DNA of 64,000 nt from Jeotgalibacillus sp. S-D1 (lineage in GTDB: Bacteria; Bacillota; Bacilli; Bacillales; Jeotgalibacillaceae), in assembly GCF_004358665.1 (NCBI RefSeq), contig NZ_SMZR01000006.1:149554-213553 (forward strand), written 5' to 3'. The notes beneath the pieces were generated by a model. The model saw only the letters and a program-made list of their open reading frames with translations, ran no database searches and was not told the origin of the DNA. The position numbers and the translations under genes were made by a program. Shown piece after piece: positions 7,981 through 15,497 of the stretch; positions within the stretch are counted from its first letter, which is position 1, and each line of letters starts with the position of its first letter.

Positions 7981-8349
7981 GTGGATGTAAACATTGCAAT
8001 AAATACAGTCCTGATTATCGTGGTCTTGCTTTTTGCTTTCCGATTCTTTGCATCTGCAAAAGGCATCAGCCAGATAAGTACTGAGCAATTAAAGGGAAAA
8101 TTAAAACAAGGAAATACACAATTGGTTGATGTCAGAACGCCGCTGGAATTCAATGCTGGGAGTATTAAAGGATTTAAAAACATTCCTTTAAGTGAATTAA
8201 ATAAAAGGTCAAATGAGTTATCCAAAGATCAGGAGGTCATTATCATTTGTCAAAGCGGTATGAGGAGCACTAAAGCAGGAAGAGTACTTCAGAAAAAAGG
8301 CTATTCACTTATTACAAATGTTAAGGGCGGCATGAACGCCTGGCACTAG
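7981..8349 (+). CDS. Membrane-anchored single-domain rhodanese
   Basis: A 122-residue protein with one N-terminal transmembrane helix (residues 6-24) and a rhodanese domain whose active-site loop is CQSGMRS with Cys90. The start is GTG, set by AAAGGAGAG 17 bases before the DsrE gene's distal partner. The domain faces the cytoplasm if the short N-terminus is outside. It is the second gene of the sulfur operon, starting 17 bp after the previous stop. The likely role is transfer of sulfane sulfur at the membrane. It is YqhL/YrkF-like in general form. Confidence 0.85.
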   Translation: MDVNIAINTVLIIVVLLFAFRFFASAKGISQISTEQLKGKLKQGNTQLVDVRTPLEFNAGSIKGFKNIPLSELNKRSNELSKDQEVIIICQSGMRSTKAGRVLQKKGYSLITNVKGGMNAWH

Positions 8350-8364
8350 GGGAGGCAAGGCAAG

Positions 8365-8661
8365 ATGAAACAAAGTACACCAAGTGAAGTTGAGACCTGC
8401 ATCAGGGAAAAGCGTTCCATCAAAATCATTGATGTGCGTGAAGTTGAAGAAGTAGCTGAGGGTAAAATTCCTGACGCGATTCATATCCCTTTAGGATTAC
8501 TGGAATTTCGTATGCACGAATTAGATAAATCTACTGAGTACACAATGGTTTGCCGGTCTGGAGGAAGAAGCGCCATGGCGACAAAACTGCTGGAGAACCA
8601 CGGCTTCAAGGTGGTAAATATGTCAGGCGGGATGATGGCGTGGGAAGGACCTGTGGAGTAA
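8365..8661 (+). CDS. Cytoplasmic single-domain rhodanese
   Basis: A 98-residue rhodanese with conserved IIDVREVEEV (CDC25-like motif) and active-site loop CRSGGRS, Cys63, followed by the closing MSGGMMAW. There is no signal or membrane helix. It is separated from the previous gene by only 15 bp containing GGGGAGG. It is PspE/GlpE-like. It presumably accepts sulfane sulfur from low-molecular-weight persulfides or the DsrE-like carrier and passes it on to TusA. Confidence 0.87.
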   Translation: MKQSTPSEVETCIREKRSIKIIDVREVEEVAEGKIPDAIHIPLGLLEFRMHELDKSTEYTMVCRSGGRSAMATKLLENHGFKVVNMSGGMMAWEGPVE

Positions 8662-8696
8662 GCATTCTTAATAAAGGTAATAAGGAGGAATTATAA

Positions 8697-9257
8697 ATGA
8701 TTGAAACAAATGAACGTTTGGATGCTAAGGGGTTAGCATGCCCAATGCCGATTGTAAAAACGAAAAAAGCTATGAATGGGCTGGAGCCGGGACAAGTGCT
8801 TGAAGTTCAGGCAACAGATAAGGGCTCAACAGCGGACTTAAAAGCCTGGGCAGAAAGCGCAAACCATCAATACCTGGGGACGGTTGAAGAAGGCGAAGTG
8901 CTGAAGCATTACCTGCGTAAAGCAGGCACCGATGAATCGTTGGAAAAAAATCATGAGCCAGTTGCATCAAACGAAGAATTAAAAAACAAGCTGGGTAAAG
9001 AAGGAATACTTGTGCTGGATGTGCGTGAAAAGGCTGAATATGCATTTAATCATATTCCTGAATCCCTATCTGTCCCGCTTGGTGAGTTGGATAGTAAAGC
9101 GGAGAGTTTAGATAAGGAAAAAGAAATCTATATAGTGTGCCGCACCGGCAGCAGAAGTGATTTAGCCGCCAGAAAACTTACAGCAGCAGGATTTACCAAG
9201 GTAATCAACGTTGTTCCCGGCATGAGTGAGTGGGATGGACCCACTAATTCTTTATAA
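8697..9257 (+). CDS. TusA-rhodanese fusion protein
   Basis: A 186-residue fusion. Residues 5-76 are a TusA domain with the CPMP motif (Cys15). Residues 86-182 are a rhodanese domain with CRTGSRS (Cys148). Both active cysteines are present, so sulfur could pass within one polypeptide. The ribosome binding site is AAGGAGGAA. B. subtilis YrkF has the same two-domain plan. The TusA half is very like the separate TusA gene at 10455, suggesting duplication within the operon. Confidence 0.88.
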   Translation: MIETNERLDAKGLACPMPIVKTKKAMNGLEPGQVLEVQATDKGSTADLKAWAESANHQYLGTVEEGEVLKHYLRKAGTDESLEKNHEPVASNEELKNKLGKEGILVLDVREKAEYAFNHIPESLSVPLGELDSKAESLDKEKEIYIVCRTGSRSDLAARKLTAAGFTKVINVVPGMSEWDGPTNSL

Positions 9258-9280
9258 GAATGAAATTTTTTTAAGTGAAT

Positions 9281-9300
9281 AAATACCGTAGGGGGTAAAA
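9281..9300. promoter_or_regulatory. CstR-type operator 4 overlapping a ribosome binding site
   Basis: AAATACCGTAGGGGGTAAAA is the fourth operator copy. Its AGGGGG half is also the only Shine-Dalgarno-like stretch before the ATG at 9304, so operator and translation signal coincide. Confidence 0.6.
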
Positions 9301-9303
9301 AGA

Positions 9304-10431
9304 ATGTCCGTTACACCATTAACAGCGAAACAACTAACAAGAAAAATAATCGAAAAAGAAGCTCTGTTTATACTCGATGTGCGTAATGAAGATGCGTATT
9401 CCGATTGGAAAATTGAAGGAGAAAAAGTTACATCAATTAACATCCCTTACTTTGATTTGCTTGACGGAGTGGAAGAGGTAATTAAAAAGCTTCCCGCAGA
9501 TGTACCCGTAGTCGTTGTTTGTGCGAAGGAAGGATCATCCATCATGATTGCCGATATGCTGGCAGAAGAAGGGCAGGATGTGTCTTACCTCCAGGGCGGG
9601 ATGAAGGCATGGAGCGAGCACTTGGAGCCGATTAAGGTTGGCAATTTAAATGATGGCGGGGAAATTTATCAATTTGTTCGTATAGGGAAAGGCTGCTTAT
9701 CTTACATGGTCGTATCCCAAGATGAAGCTGCATTGATCGATGCAACACGAATGACAGATGTGTATATTGATTTTGCCGCAGCTTTAGGTGTGAAAATTAA
9801 ACATGTACTTGATACACACTTACATGCAGATCACATTTCCGGGGGACTGAAAATTGCACAGGCAACCGGTGGAACGTATTGGCTGCCTCCGAAAGATGCT
9901 GAAAATGTCCCGTTTTCTTATGAACCTTTAGAAGAAGGCAAAAATTTATCCATTGGAAACACAACAATTTCCATTCAGCCGTTATACTCGCCGGGGCATA
10001 CCATTGGGTCCACATCCTTTATTGTAGATCAGTCATTTTTGCTTTCGGGTGACATTTTGTTTGTTGATTCCATAGGCAGACCGGATTTAGCCGGGCTTGC
10101 TGAGGATTGGGTTGGAGATTTGCGTGAAACACTCTACAGCCGGTACAAAGCACTGTCGAGCGAACTCATCGTGCTACCTGCTCATTTTATGATTATGGAT
10201 GAACTAAATAATGATGGAAGTGTTTCTGCTTCACTTGGAGACCTTTTTGAACATAATCATGGATTAAACATTGACAATGAAGAGGAATTTCGCAAAAAGG
10301 TTACAGCCCATTTGCCCCCTCAGCCAAATGCATATCAGGAAATTAGGGAATTAAATATGGGTAAGATCCAAAAAGATTCGGAAGAGCAGCGTGAAATGGA
10401 GATAGGTCCAAATCGCTGTGCAATTCGATAA
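9304..10431 (+). CDS. Rhodanese-metallo-beta-lactamase fusion (CstB/persulfide dioxygenase-like)
   Basis: A 375-residue protein. Residues 5-108 form a rhodanese-like domain with Cys73 in VCAKEGSS. Residues 118-300 are an MBL-fold domain with ligands His172, His174, Asp176, His177 (THLHADH), His232, Asp250 and His294, the pattern of persulfide dioxygenases. S. aureus CstB joins the same domain types, but with MBL first and two rhodaneses, so the order here is reversed and shorter. The expected reaction is oxidation of persulfide to sulfite or thiosulfate, which the downstream exporter could remove. The C-terminal 75 residues are an extra tail. Confidence 0.85.
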   Translation: MSVTPLTAKQLTRKIIEKEALFILDVRNEDAYSDWKIEGEKVTSINIPYFDLLDGVEEVIKKLPADVPVVVVCAKEGSSIMIADMLAEEGQDVSYLQGGMKAWSEHLEPIKVGNLNDGGEIYQFVRIGKGCLSYMVVSQDEAALIDATRMTDVYIDFAAALGVKIKHVLDTHLHADHISGGLKIAQATGGTYWLPPKDAENVPFSYEPLEEGKNLSIGNTTISIQPLYSPGHTIGSTSFIVDQSFLLSGDILFVDSIGRPDLAGLAEDWVGDLRETLYSRYKALSSELIVLPAHFMIMDELNNDGSVSASLGDLFEHNHGLNIDNEEEFRKKVTAHLPPQPNAYQEIRELNMGKIQKDSEEQREMEIGPNRCAIR

Positions 10432-10454
10432 TCAATTAACAGGAGGTTTTACAG

Positions 10455-10682
10455 ATGAACGTAACAAAAGTATTAGATGCGAAAGGTCTTGCTTGTCCTA
10501 TGCCGATTGTTAAAACAAAAAAAGCAATGGCTGAACTTAATTCCGGGGAAGTTCTGGAAATACATGCAACAGATAAAGGAGCAAAAAGCGATCTGGCTGC
10601 ATGGTCAGCTTCCGGTGGTCATGAATTAATCGACTCAAAGGAAGAAAATGATGTGCTGAAATTCTGGGTCAAAAAGGGTTAA
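10455..10682 (+). CDS. Sulfurtransferase TusA family protein
   Basis: A 75-residue TusA/YeeD-like carrier with the LDAKGLACPMPIVKTK signature and the sulfur-accepting Cys14. It has a strong AGGAGG and lies 24 bp after the rhodanese-MBL gene. It is nearly the same as the TusA half of the fusion at 8697. It relays sulfane sulfur between rhodaneses and acceptors. Confidence 0.9.
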   Translation: MNVTKVLDAKGLACPMPIVKTKKAMAELNSGEVLEIHATDKGAKSDLAAWSASGGHELIDSKEENDVLKFWVKKG

Positions 10683-10683
10683 T

Positions 10684-10714
10684 TAAAAAGGGAGCCTTAG
10701 AAAGGTTCCCTTTT
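10684..10714 (+). terminator. Hairpin between tusA and the exporter gene
   Basis: AAAAGGGAGCC pairs with GGTTCCCTTTT (one wobble) across a 7-base loop, ending in TTTTG. Inside the operon it would act as a partial terminator or processing site lowering exporter expression. Confidence 0.65.
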
Positions 10715-10736
10715 GTTATGAGGAGGCGAGCTTGCG

Positions 10737-11516
10737 ATGGATGTTAATTTTATTTTGATTATCTTTTTTATTGGTTTTATTGGTTCTTATATTTCCGGAA
10801 TGCTTGGCGTTGGGGGATCGATTATAAAATATCCGATGCTGCTTTATATTCCGCCATTATTTGGTTTGGCTGCTTTCAGCGCGCATGAAGTGGCTGGCAT
10901 AAGCGCAGTGCAGGTTTTTTTCGCAACAATAGCCGGCGTCTGGGTATATAGAAAAGGCGGGTACCTGAATAAAAGCCTGATCATCTATATGGGGATCAGT
11001 ATTTTAGTCGGCAGCTTTGCAGGAGGATATGGTTCAAAGCTCATGCCGGAATCTGCCATTAATATCGTTTATGGTATATTGGCTGTTATTGCTGCTATCA
11101 TGATGTTCATTCCTAAAAAGGGAATCGATGATATACCGCTTGATCAGGTCACATTTAATAAACCGCTTGCCGCAGTTTTAGCTTTCATCGTCGGGACAGC
11201 TGCGGGAATTGTCGGTGCTGCGGGTGCATTTTTATTAGTTCCGATAATGCTTGTCGTACTAAAAATTCCGACTCGGATGACGATTGCATCATCCTTGGCT
11301 ATCACATTTATTTCTTCAATTGGTGCCACGGTGGGAAAACTTACAACAGGGCAGGTGGATTATTTTCCAGCACTAATTATGATTATTGCAAGCTTGATTG
11401 CCTCACCTCTTGGGGCAATGGCAGGTAAAAAGGTGAATACCAAAATACTGCAGATCATTTTAGCCGTACTCATCCTGGCTACTGCAATAAAAATTTGGAT
11501 GGATATCCTCATTTAA
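10737..11516 (+). CDS. TauE/SafE family sulfite exporter
   Basis: A 259-residue integral membrane protein with about eight hydrophobic segments in two related halves. Each half carries the family's glycine-rich motif ([14 protein letters not shown] near residue 20; [14 protein letters not shown] near residue 160). It is the last gene of the sulfur operon, preceded by GAGGAGGCG. TauE/SafE proteins export sulfite or sulfoacetate, which fits removal of the oxidation product of the upstream MBL enzyme. S. aureus cst loci also carry a tauE gene. Confidence 0.87.
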   Translation: MDVNFILIIFFIGFIGSYISGMLGVGGSIIKYPMLLYIPPLFGLAAFSAHEVAGISAVQVFFATIAGVWVYRKGGYLNKSLIIYMGISILVGSFAGGYGSKLMPESAINIVYGILAVIAAIMMFIPKKGIDDIPLDQVTFNKPLAAVLAFIVGTAAGIVGAAGAFLLVPIMLVVLKIPTRMTIASSLAITFISSIGATVGKLTTGQVDYFPALIMIIASLIASPLGAMAGKKVNTKILQIILAVLILATAIKIWMDILI

Positions 11517-11520
11517 GTCA

Positions 11521-11556
11521 AGTTCGCGCCTTATTGTCAGGCGCGGATTTGGCTTT
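11521..11556 (+). terminator. Terminator of the sulfur operon
   Basis: CGCGCC pairs with GGCGCG across a loop, extended by flanking TTCG/CGGA, with a T-rich run after it. Confidence 0.55.
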
Positions 11557-11632
11557 TTATCATTGCAGCAGAAATATTTTCTACCCATCTTCCACTTCGA
11601 TCGGGGCATATTACTTTTAGGGGGTGAGCCTT

Positions 11633-11767
11633 ATGAGTAATCCAAAAAAGAACAGCAAAGCGTTTGTACCGAATCATTTGGGGACACAGCCTAAAAATCC
11701 AACGAAAACAAATAAGGGCAAGATGCTGGATAAAACAGGAAAGCATCCGGACGCCATAAACGGATAG
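11633..11767 (+). CDS. sspN: Small acid-soluble spore protein N
   Basis: A 44-residue lysine- and asparagine-rich protein with the N-terminal NPKKNSK and VPNHLGT segments recognisable from B. subtilis SspN. The ribosome binding site is AGGGGGTGA. In B. subtilis sspN and tlp form one SigG-controlled operon expressed in the forespore, and here tlp follows by 30 bp in the same order, which supports the call. It is a minor spore component with no known enzymatic activity. Confidence 0.8.
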   Translation: MSNPKKNSKAFVPNHLGTQPKNPTKTNKGKMLDKTGKHPDAING

Positions 11768-11797
11768 GTTCTAAAAAAACTGACTGGGGGAATTTCA

Positions 11798-12022
11798 ATG
11801 AGCGACCACTGCAATCCAAACAAAGGTGAACACAGAGCTAAAATGAAAAAAATGGAAGAAATGCTGAATAATACGTTAGCAAATGCACACGATACGGAAG
11901 TTTCAATTGAACATGCTGATAGCGCAGCTCAAGTTGAGAAATTAAAAGAAAAAAATGCACAAAGACAAGAAAGTATTGGTGACACACGAAGAGAAATTGA
12001 AGAAGAGCGATCAAATTTATAA
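11798..12022 (+). CDS. tlp: Small acid-soluble spore protein Tlp
   Basis: A 74-residue highly charged helical protein. The pattern KMEEMLNNTLANAHDTEVS followed by LKEKNAQRQESI matches the Tlp spore protein family (B. subtilis Tlp is 83 residues). The name thioredoxin-like is historical; there is no CxxC. It is cotranscribed with sspN and followed by a strong terminator. Confidence 0.85.
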   Translation: MSDHCNPNKGEHRAKMKKMEEMLNNTLANAHDTEVSIEHADSAAQVEKLKEKNAQRQESIGDTRREIEEERSNL

Positions 12023-12026
12023 AAAT

Positions 12027-12060
12027 ACCGGGCACCCTGGATAGGGTGCCCGATTTTTTT
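12027..12060 (+). terminator. Terminator of sspN-tlp
   Basis: A perfect 10-bp stem CGGGCACCCT/AGGGTGCCCG with a 4-base loop is followed by seven T. Confidence 0.85.
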
Positions 12061-12226
12061 ACTCATCCTCACCAATTGTTCGATGACTGGAAGCTGCCAT
12101 CCGTTCTTGAGGATGGGTGTTAATTGAACCGTCAGCCCTTTTAGATGCGAATTTAGCTTTAGCACGGCCTTTGCCGGCTTCACCTTTCATAGAAGTTGCA
12201 GGAAAGTTTTTCGCTTTGTTTCGCAT
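12059..12226 (-). CDS. sspK: Small acid-soluble spore protein K
   Basis: A 55-residue basic protein. Its NKAKNFPATSMKGE N-terminus and FASKRADGSINTHPQERMAAS core correspond to SspK of B. subtilis (about 50 residues). The ATG at 12226 follows GGAGGAGATCAAT; the longer frame to 12274 has no ribosome binding site. It is convergent with tlp, sharing the terminator region. A forespore-expressed minor spore protein. Confidence 0.85.
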   Translation of the reverse strand: MRNKAKNFPATSMKGEAGKGRAKAKFASKRADGSINTHPQERMAASSHRTIGEDE

Positions 12227-12372
12227 ATTGATCTCCTCCAGCGCTTTTTTTGCGTGGTCATGTAATACGTTCACGCATCCTTAGTTTGTGAGGTTCCCTC
12301 AGAATTATTAGCCCCATCACTTGCCAAGCATATAATTTGTATTTCGGGAAAATTTAAGAACAGAGGTGATTA

Positions 12373-12510
12373 ATGATGGGTAAAGACAGACAAGAGAAAA
12401 AGCTGAAAAACGAAGGCAAAGTAGAATCTGACCGTGACCAGTCCCTTCACTACCCTGGTGCAGCAAGACCTGAAAAAGAAGGGGAAAGAGGAAGAGTAAT
12501 CGAAGAGTAA
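12373..12510 (+). CDS. Small charged protein, possibly spore-related
   Basis: A 45-residue, highly charged protein (start ATG-ATG; a second methionine codon at 12376). GAGGTGAT precedes it and a strong terminator follows, so it looks like a real gene too short for standard gene callers. The sequence (KDRQEKKLKNEGKVESDRDQ then a PGAARPEKEGERG end) has the composition of minor spore proteins but I cannot match it to a named one. It lies next to three spore protein genes. Confidence 0.55.
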   Translation: MMGKDRQEKKLKNEGKVESDRDQSLHYPGAARPEKEGERGRVIEE

Positions 12511-12512
12511 GA

Positions 12513-12551
12513 AAAAAACCGTTCCGCTTATTAGCGGAACGGTTTTTTTAT
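12513..12551. terminator. Bidirectional terminator
   Basis: AAAACCGTTCCGCT with its perfect complement and a 4-base TATT loop, flanked by A-run and T-run, serves both the small gene and the convergent dinB-like gene. Confidence 0.85.
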
Positions 12552-13003
12552 AGCTTTACAAAGAAAGGCAGGTTTTCTGCACCCGTTAAACGCGCATATG
12601 TAAACAGCTGTCCTTTATGGTGTATTTCGTGATCTTTTCCGCTTTCCAGAAGAACAATTCCGGGCATTGTCCGATTAAAAATTTCTACTTCCTTTTCTAA
12701 TTGAGCGGGAGTAAGTGACTTTAAGTCAGATATTGTCTGCTCAGTCGCAGCCTGCAGATAATCGGTCAATTCTGTGATTGAATTAATCCTATTGTCCTTT
12801 GCGGGAGAAGTGAACTCGCCATTTTTTACTGTCTGCACAAACATACTTGTAGAATTTGAAATATGCTGCACCAGCTCTGACAAAGTCATGGCGCCTTCCC
12901 ATGGTTTGAAATTCAAATGATCATCGTCAACAACTTCCAATAATTCGATTAATGATTCTCTGTGGCTTAACCAGCTAGCGATATATGCGTCAATTTTACC
13001 CAT
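12548..13003 (-). CDS. DinB family protein
   Basis: A 151-residue four-helix-bundle protein of the DinB/YfiT superfamily. Putative metal ligands are His47 (LVQHISN), His125 and His129 (KDHEIHHKGQL). The family includes bacillithiol- and mycothiol-dependent transferases and other thiol-linked metalloenzymes; the reaction here is unknown. The ribosome binding site is GAGGGG. It is monocistronic. Confidence 0.85.
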   Translation of the reverse strand: MGKIDAYIASWLSHRESLIELLEVVDDDHLNFKPWEGAMTLSELVQHISNSTSMFVQTVKNGEFTSPAKDNRINSITELTDYLQAATEQTISDLKSLTPAQLEKEVEIFNRTMPGIVLLESGKDHEIHHKGQLFTYARLTGAENLPFFVKL

Positions 13004-13242
13004 ATTTATTATTCCCCTCTTTCATTATGTAATGATTTGAGTATAGACCAATAAAGCAGAGGATTCCAAAATTTTGCTTCATCTAATGTTTTCTGTTTTG
13101 GGAGATCGGGAAGCACAAATATATAAAGGAAAGGTCAGTGTGGCACTCAGTTCTTCATAGGGTAAAAGTGAATCTGGGGTAATGCATGTTTATTGTAAGT
13201 AGGTAAAAGATAAGCGTGTGGTAAAAAATAAGGGAGCGGGTG

Positions 13243-14064
13243 ATGATTATGAAGGATAAATTAATTCCTGTGACTTCAGTTAAAGCTGGGGACGAGCAAG
13301 ATGTAGCCCCACATGTATGCATGTATACAAACCAAGTGGTGAACCTGTTTTTTATTACAACTGATACTGCTTCTAACTCCTGGGTTTTAGTGGATGCAGG
13401 TATGCCAAAATCAGCCGAAAAGATTAAGAAAGAGGCCGAGGAGAGATATGGAAAAGGCACAAAACCTGACGCTATTTTGCTGACACACGGTCATTTCGAT
13501 CATGTAGGCGGGGTGAAAGAGCTTGCAGAAGAATGGGGTGTGCCTGTTTACGCCCATTCGCTGGAACTTCCCTACTTAACAGGAGAGTCAGATTATCCTG
13601 AACCCGATCCTTCTGTTGACAGCGGACTCGTTGCGAAAATGGCACCAATGATATTTCCCAATGAAGCGATAAACATAGCTAATCATGTTCACACTTTGCC
13701 TGAGGATGGGAGTGTTCCTTATCTGCCCGAATGGAAATGGATACATACACCAGGGCACACGCCGGGACACGTTTCATTCTTCCGGGAAAAAGATCGTTTT
13801 TTACTGGCTGGAGATGCCTTTGTAACGGTAAAGCAGGAATCACTGTACCAGGTCACGGTTCAGAAACTTGAGATCAGCGGACCGCCAAAGTATTTAACGA
13901 TGGATTTCGGTACATCGCTTAATTCGATCCGCAAGCTTCAGGCGTTAAGTCCTTTGGCAGCCGCCACGGGCCACGGAAAACCAATGGACGGTGAGCTGTT
14001 ATCAGCCAGTCTTGATAGGCTGGTAAATAATTTTGATTCGATCGGAATGCCGGAGGACAAATAA
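13243..14064 (+). CDS. MBL-fold metallo-hydrolase
   Basis: A 273-residue metallo-beta-lactamase-fold hydrolase with the metal motif THGHFDHVGG, a third ligand in HTPGHTPGH and Asp in LLAGDAFV, plus the late TGHGKP histidine. The ATG at 13243 sits 6 bases after AGGGAG; GTG at 13240 and ATG at 13249 are alternatives. The domain occupies nearly the whole protein and there is no signal peptide. Substrate unknown (glyoxalase II-like or lactonase-like activities occur in this group). Confidence 0.83.
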   Translation: MIMKDKLIPVTSVKAGDEQDVAPHVCMYTNQVVNLFFITTDTASNSWVLVDAGMPKSAEKIKKEAEERYGKGTKPDAILLTHGHFDHVGGVKELAEEWGVPVYAHSLELPYLTGESDYPEPDPSVDSGLVAKMAPMIFPNEAINIANHVHTLPEDGSVPYLPEWKWIHTPGHTPGHVSFFREKDRFLLAGDAFVTVKQESLYQVTVQKLEISGPPKYLTMDFGTSLNSIRKLQALSPLAAATGHGKPMDGELLSASLDRLVNNFDSIGMPEDK

Positions 14065-14087
14065 AAGTGTCCTTTCATATGAAATGC

Positions 14088-14124
14088 AAAGAGAAGCGCG
14101 TAAAATGCGCTTCTTTCTTTTTAA
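14088..14124 (+). terminator. Intrinsic terminator
   Basis: AAGAGAAGCGCG pairs with TGCGCTTCTTT around a short loop, then TTTTT. Confidence 0.75.
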
Positions 14125-14145
14125 TGTTTTGAATGCATTTATAAT

Positions 14146-14256
14146 TTAGTGATAGCCATTTTGTCCATTCGCTGAGCTGGATGTTTTACCTTTTGGTTTT
14201 TGTTTGCTGTTTTGTTTTGTGCCGCCGTCTTTTTTCTGTTTTTTCTCTGAACTCAC
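14146..14256 (-). CDS. Very small basic protein
   Basis: A 36-residue lysine/serine/asparagine-rich protein starting with GTG behind a textbook AGGAGGTGA. It is almost entirely polar (KKQKKDGGTKQNSKQKPKG) with an NGQNGYH end. It was missed by length cut-offs. It resembles the tiny YuzL-like or spore-associated proteins of Bacillus in composition, but this is only an impression. Confidence 0.5.
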   Translation of the reverse strand: MSSEKKQKKDGGTKQNSKQKPKGKTSSSANGQNGYH

Positions 14257-14342
14257 TGATCTTCACCTCCTGGACTCTTTGGTTTATTTTTTCCTGAATA
14301 ACAGGTAAGTATGCTGTGCAGATATTTGTGTATTATATAAAA

Positions 14343-14375
14343 AAGCCATGATCCGTTAAAGGTCATGGCGGCTGT
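14343..14375 (-). terminator. Intrinsic terminator
   Basis: On the minus strand, GCCATGACC pairs with GGATCATGGC, followed by TTTTTTATA. It serves the GlsB/YeaQ-like gene. Confidence 0.7.
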
Positions 14376-14627
14376 TTAATTTTTACGCATTGCTTTTAAA
14401 ATGAAGCTGACAATTAGTATAAGGATGATTGCTCCTATAAGTGCTGGAATAATAGCGATATCCGCTATGTCAGGTCCCAAATCACCCATAATCATATCAC
14501 CCAGCCACGCGCCTATAATCCCCGCAATAATATTTCCAAGAATGCCTCCCGGAATGTCTTTGCCGAGAATAACCCCAGCGAGCCAGCCAATCAAACCACC
14601 GACGATTAAATATAAAATAAATCCCAT
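14376..14627 (-). CDS. GlsB/YeaQ/YmgE family stress-response membrane protein
   Basis: An 83-residue very hydrophobic protein with three predicted membrane helices and the glycine-rich pattern GGLIGWLAG..LGK..PGGILGNIIAGIIGA that defines the transglycosylase-associated (YeaQ/YmgE/GlsB) family. The start at 14627 is preceded by GGGAGGTGA; a frame extending to 14747 has no such site. Relatives are induced by general stress. It is monocistronic. Confidence 0.85.
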   Translation of the reverse strand: MGFILYLIVGGLIGWLAGVILGKDIPGGILGNIIAGIIGAWLGDMIMGDLGPDIADIAIIPALIGAIILILIVSFILKAMRKN

Positions 14628-14884
14628 TTTTTTCACCTCCCAATCGTATGTTTTAGATTGACCCAAAAAAGATGAATTTATGTATTTATCTGGTTTCAAG
14701 CATCGTACATAAGTATTCATCCGGGAGGGGAAACTTTTAATAAACAAGTTCTGTTAATCTCGGCTGTTGGTATTTGTACACCGCGTAAAGCGTTGAAAAG
14801 TACAATACTTACCCGCTTGAGTGGGCTAGTCAACATCCACTTTAAACAAAGCCGATATAAGGATAAAAAAACGGAGGGATACAA

Positions 14885-15160
14885 TTGAGAAGAAAAGAAG
14901 CATTAAAGAAAATGGGGATTCTGGTGGCAGCGGCATCGATTGTTGCCGGATGTAATGATAATCATGAAAATAACAGTACAGAGGTTGAGGACCTTCACCA
15001 TACAGATGAAGGCGGTGCGAACATAACCGATCGCGACCGTGAAATTCTGGATAACAGAAATGATGGATCGTATATAGAAGCAGACGATGGTGGAACAGAA
15101 GCAAATAATGACTTTTGGGACGGTGTCGGGGGAGAAGACAAAGAAAACGAAAATAATTAG
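14885..15160 (+). CDS. Small acidic lipoprotein of unknown function
   Basis: A 91-residue protein starting with TTG behind GGAGGG. An N-terminal RRK stretch and hydrophobic core end in the lipobox VAGC (Cys23), predicting lipid anchoring outside the membrane. The mature part is acidic, asparagine-rich and low in complexity (ends GGEDKENENN). No domain recognised. A strong terminator follows. Confidence 0.65.
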   Translation: MRRKEALKKMGILVAAASIVAGCNDNHENNSTEVEDLHHTDEGGANITDRDREILDNRNDGSYIEADDGGTEANNDFWDGVGGEDKENENN

Positions 15161-15199
15161 TTCCATCATGGCTCTACTGGGAAGAACCGAAACAAAACA

Positions 15200-15244
15200 T
15201 TGCACAACAAAAGAATGTCCATTGAGGACATTCTTTTTGTTGTG
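15200..15244 (+). terminator. Intrinsic terminator
   Basis: An 18-bp stem (ACAAC-AAAAGAATGTCC with its complement) has a 5-base loop and an internal T-run. Confidence 0.8.
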
Positions 15245-15259
15245 AATAACCATTAGAAT

Positions 15260-15368
15260 GCTTAGGTTCATTGGAACAGATACGGGACTGCCGTGTGAAA
15301 TAGCAGGCGAGGCGAGCCTGCAGTGGAAATGAAGCGGTCCTTTGTTGAAGAATCAGTGTCCCGGCTTG
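15260..15368. repeat. Interspersed Bacillaceae-type intergenic repeat, copy 1 (degenerate)
   Basis: It begins GCTTAGGTTCATTGGA, the same 16 bases as the copy at 58049, and continues through a GCAGGCGAGGCGAGCCTGC hairpin to GAAATGAAGCGGTCC and TGTCCCGG. It lies in the 337-bp gap between the lipoprotein and nucleotidase genes. Confidence 0.6.
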
Positions 15369-15497
15369 TTTTTTTTGTTTGTTAATATTTTGTAAATACA
15401 GGAAAATACAGGACTAATGTATTATGTCTATCAAAATAAATCTCTTTATAATTAGAATAGTAACCCTATTCATAAAATTATAGAGGAGCTGTTTTGC

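Noticed and set aside
13588..13770. Minus-strand frame inside the MBL hydrolase gene
   Set aside because: It is antisense shadow coding within a clear conserved gene.
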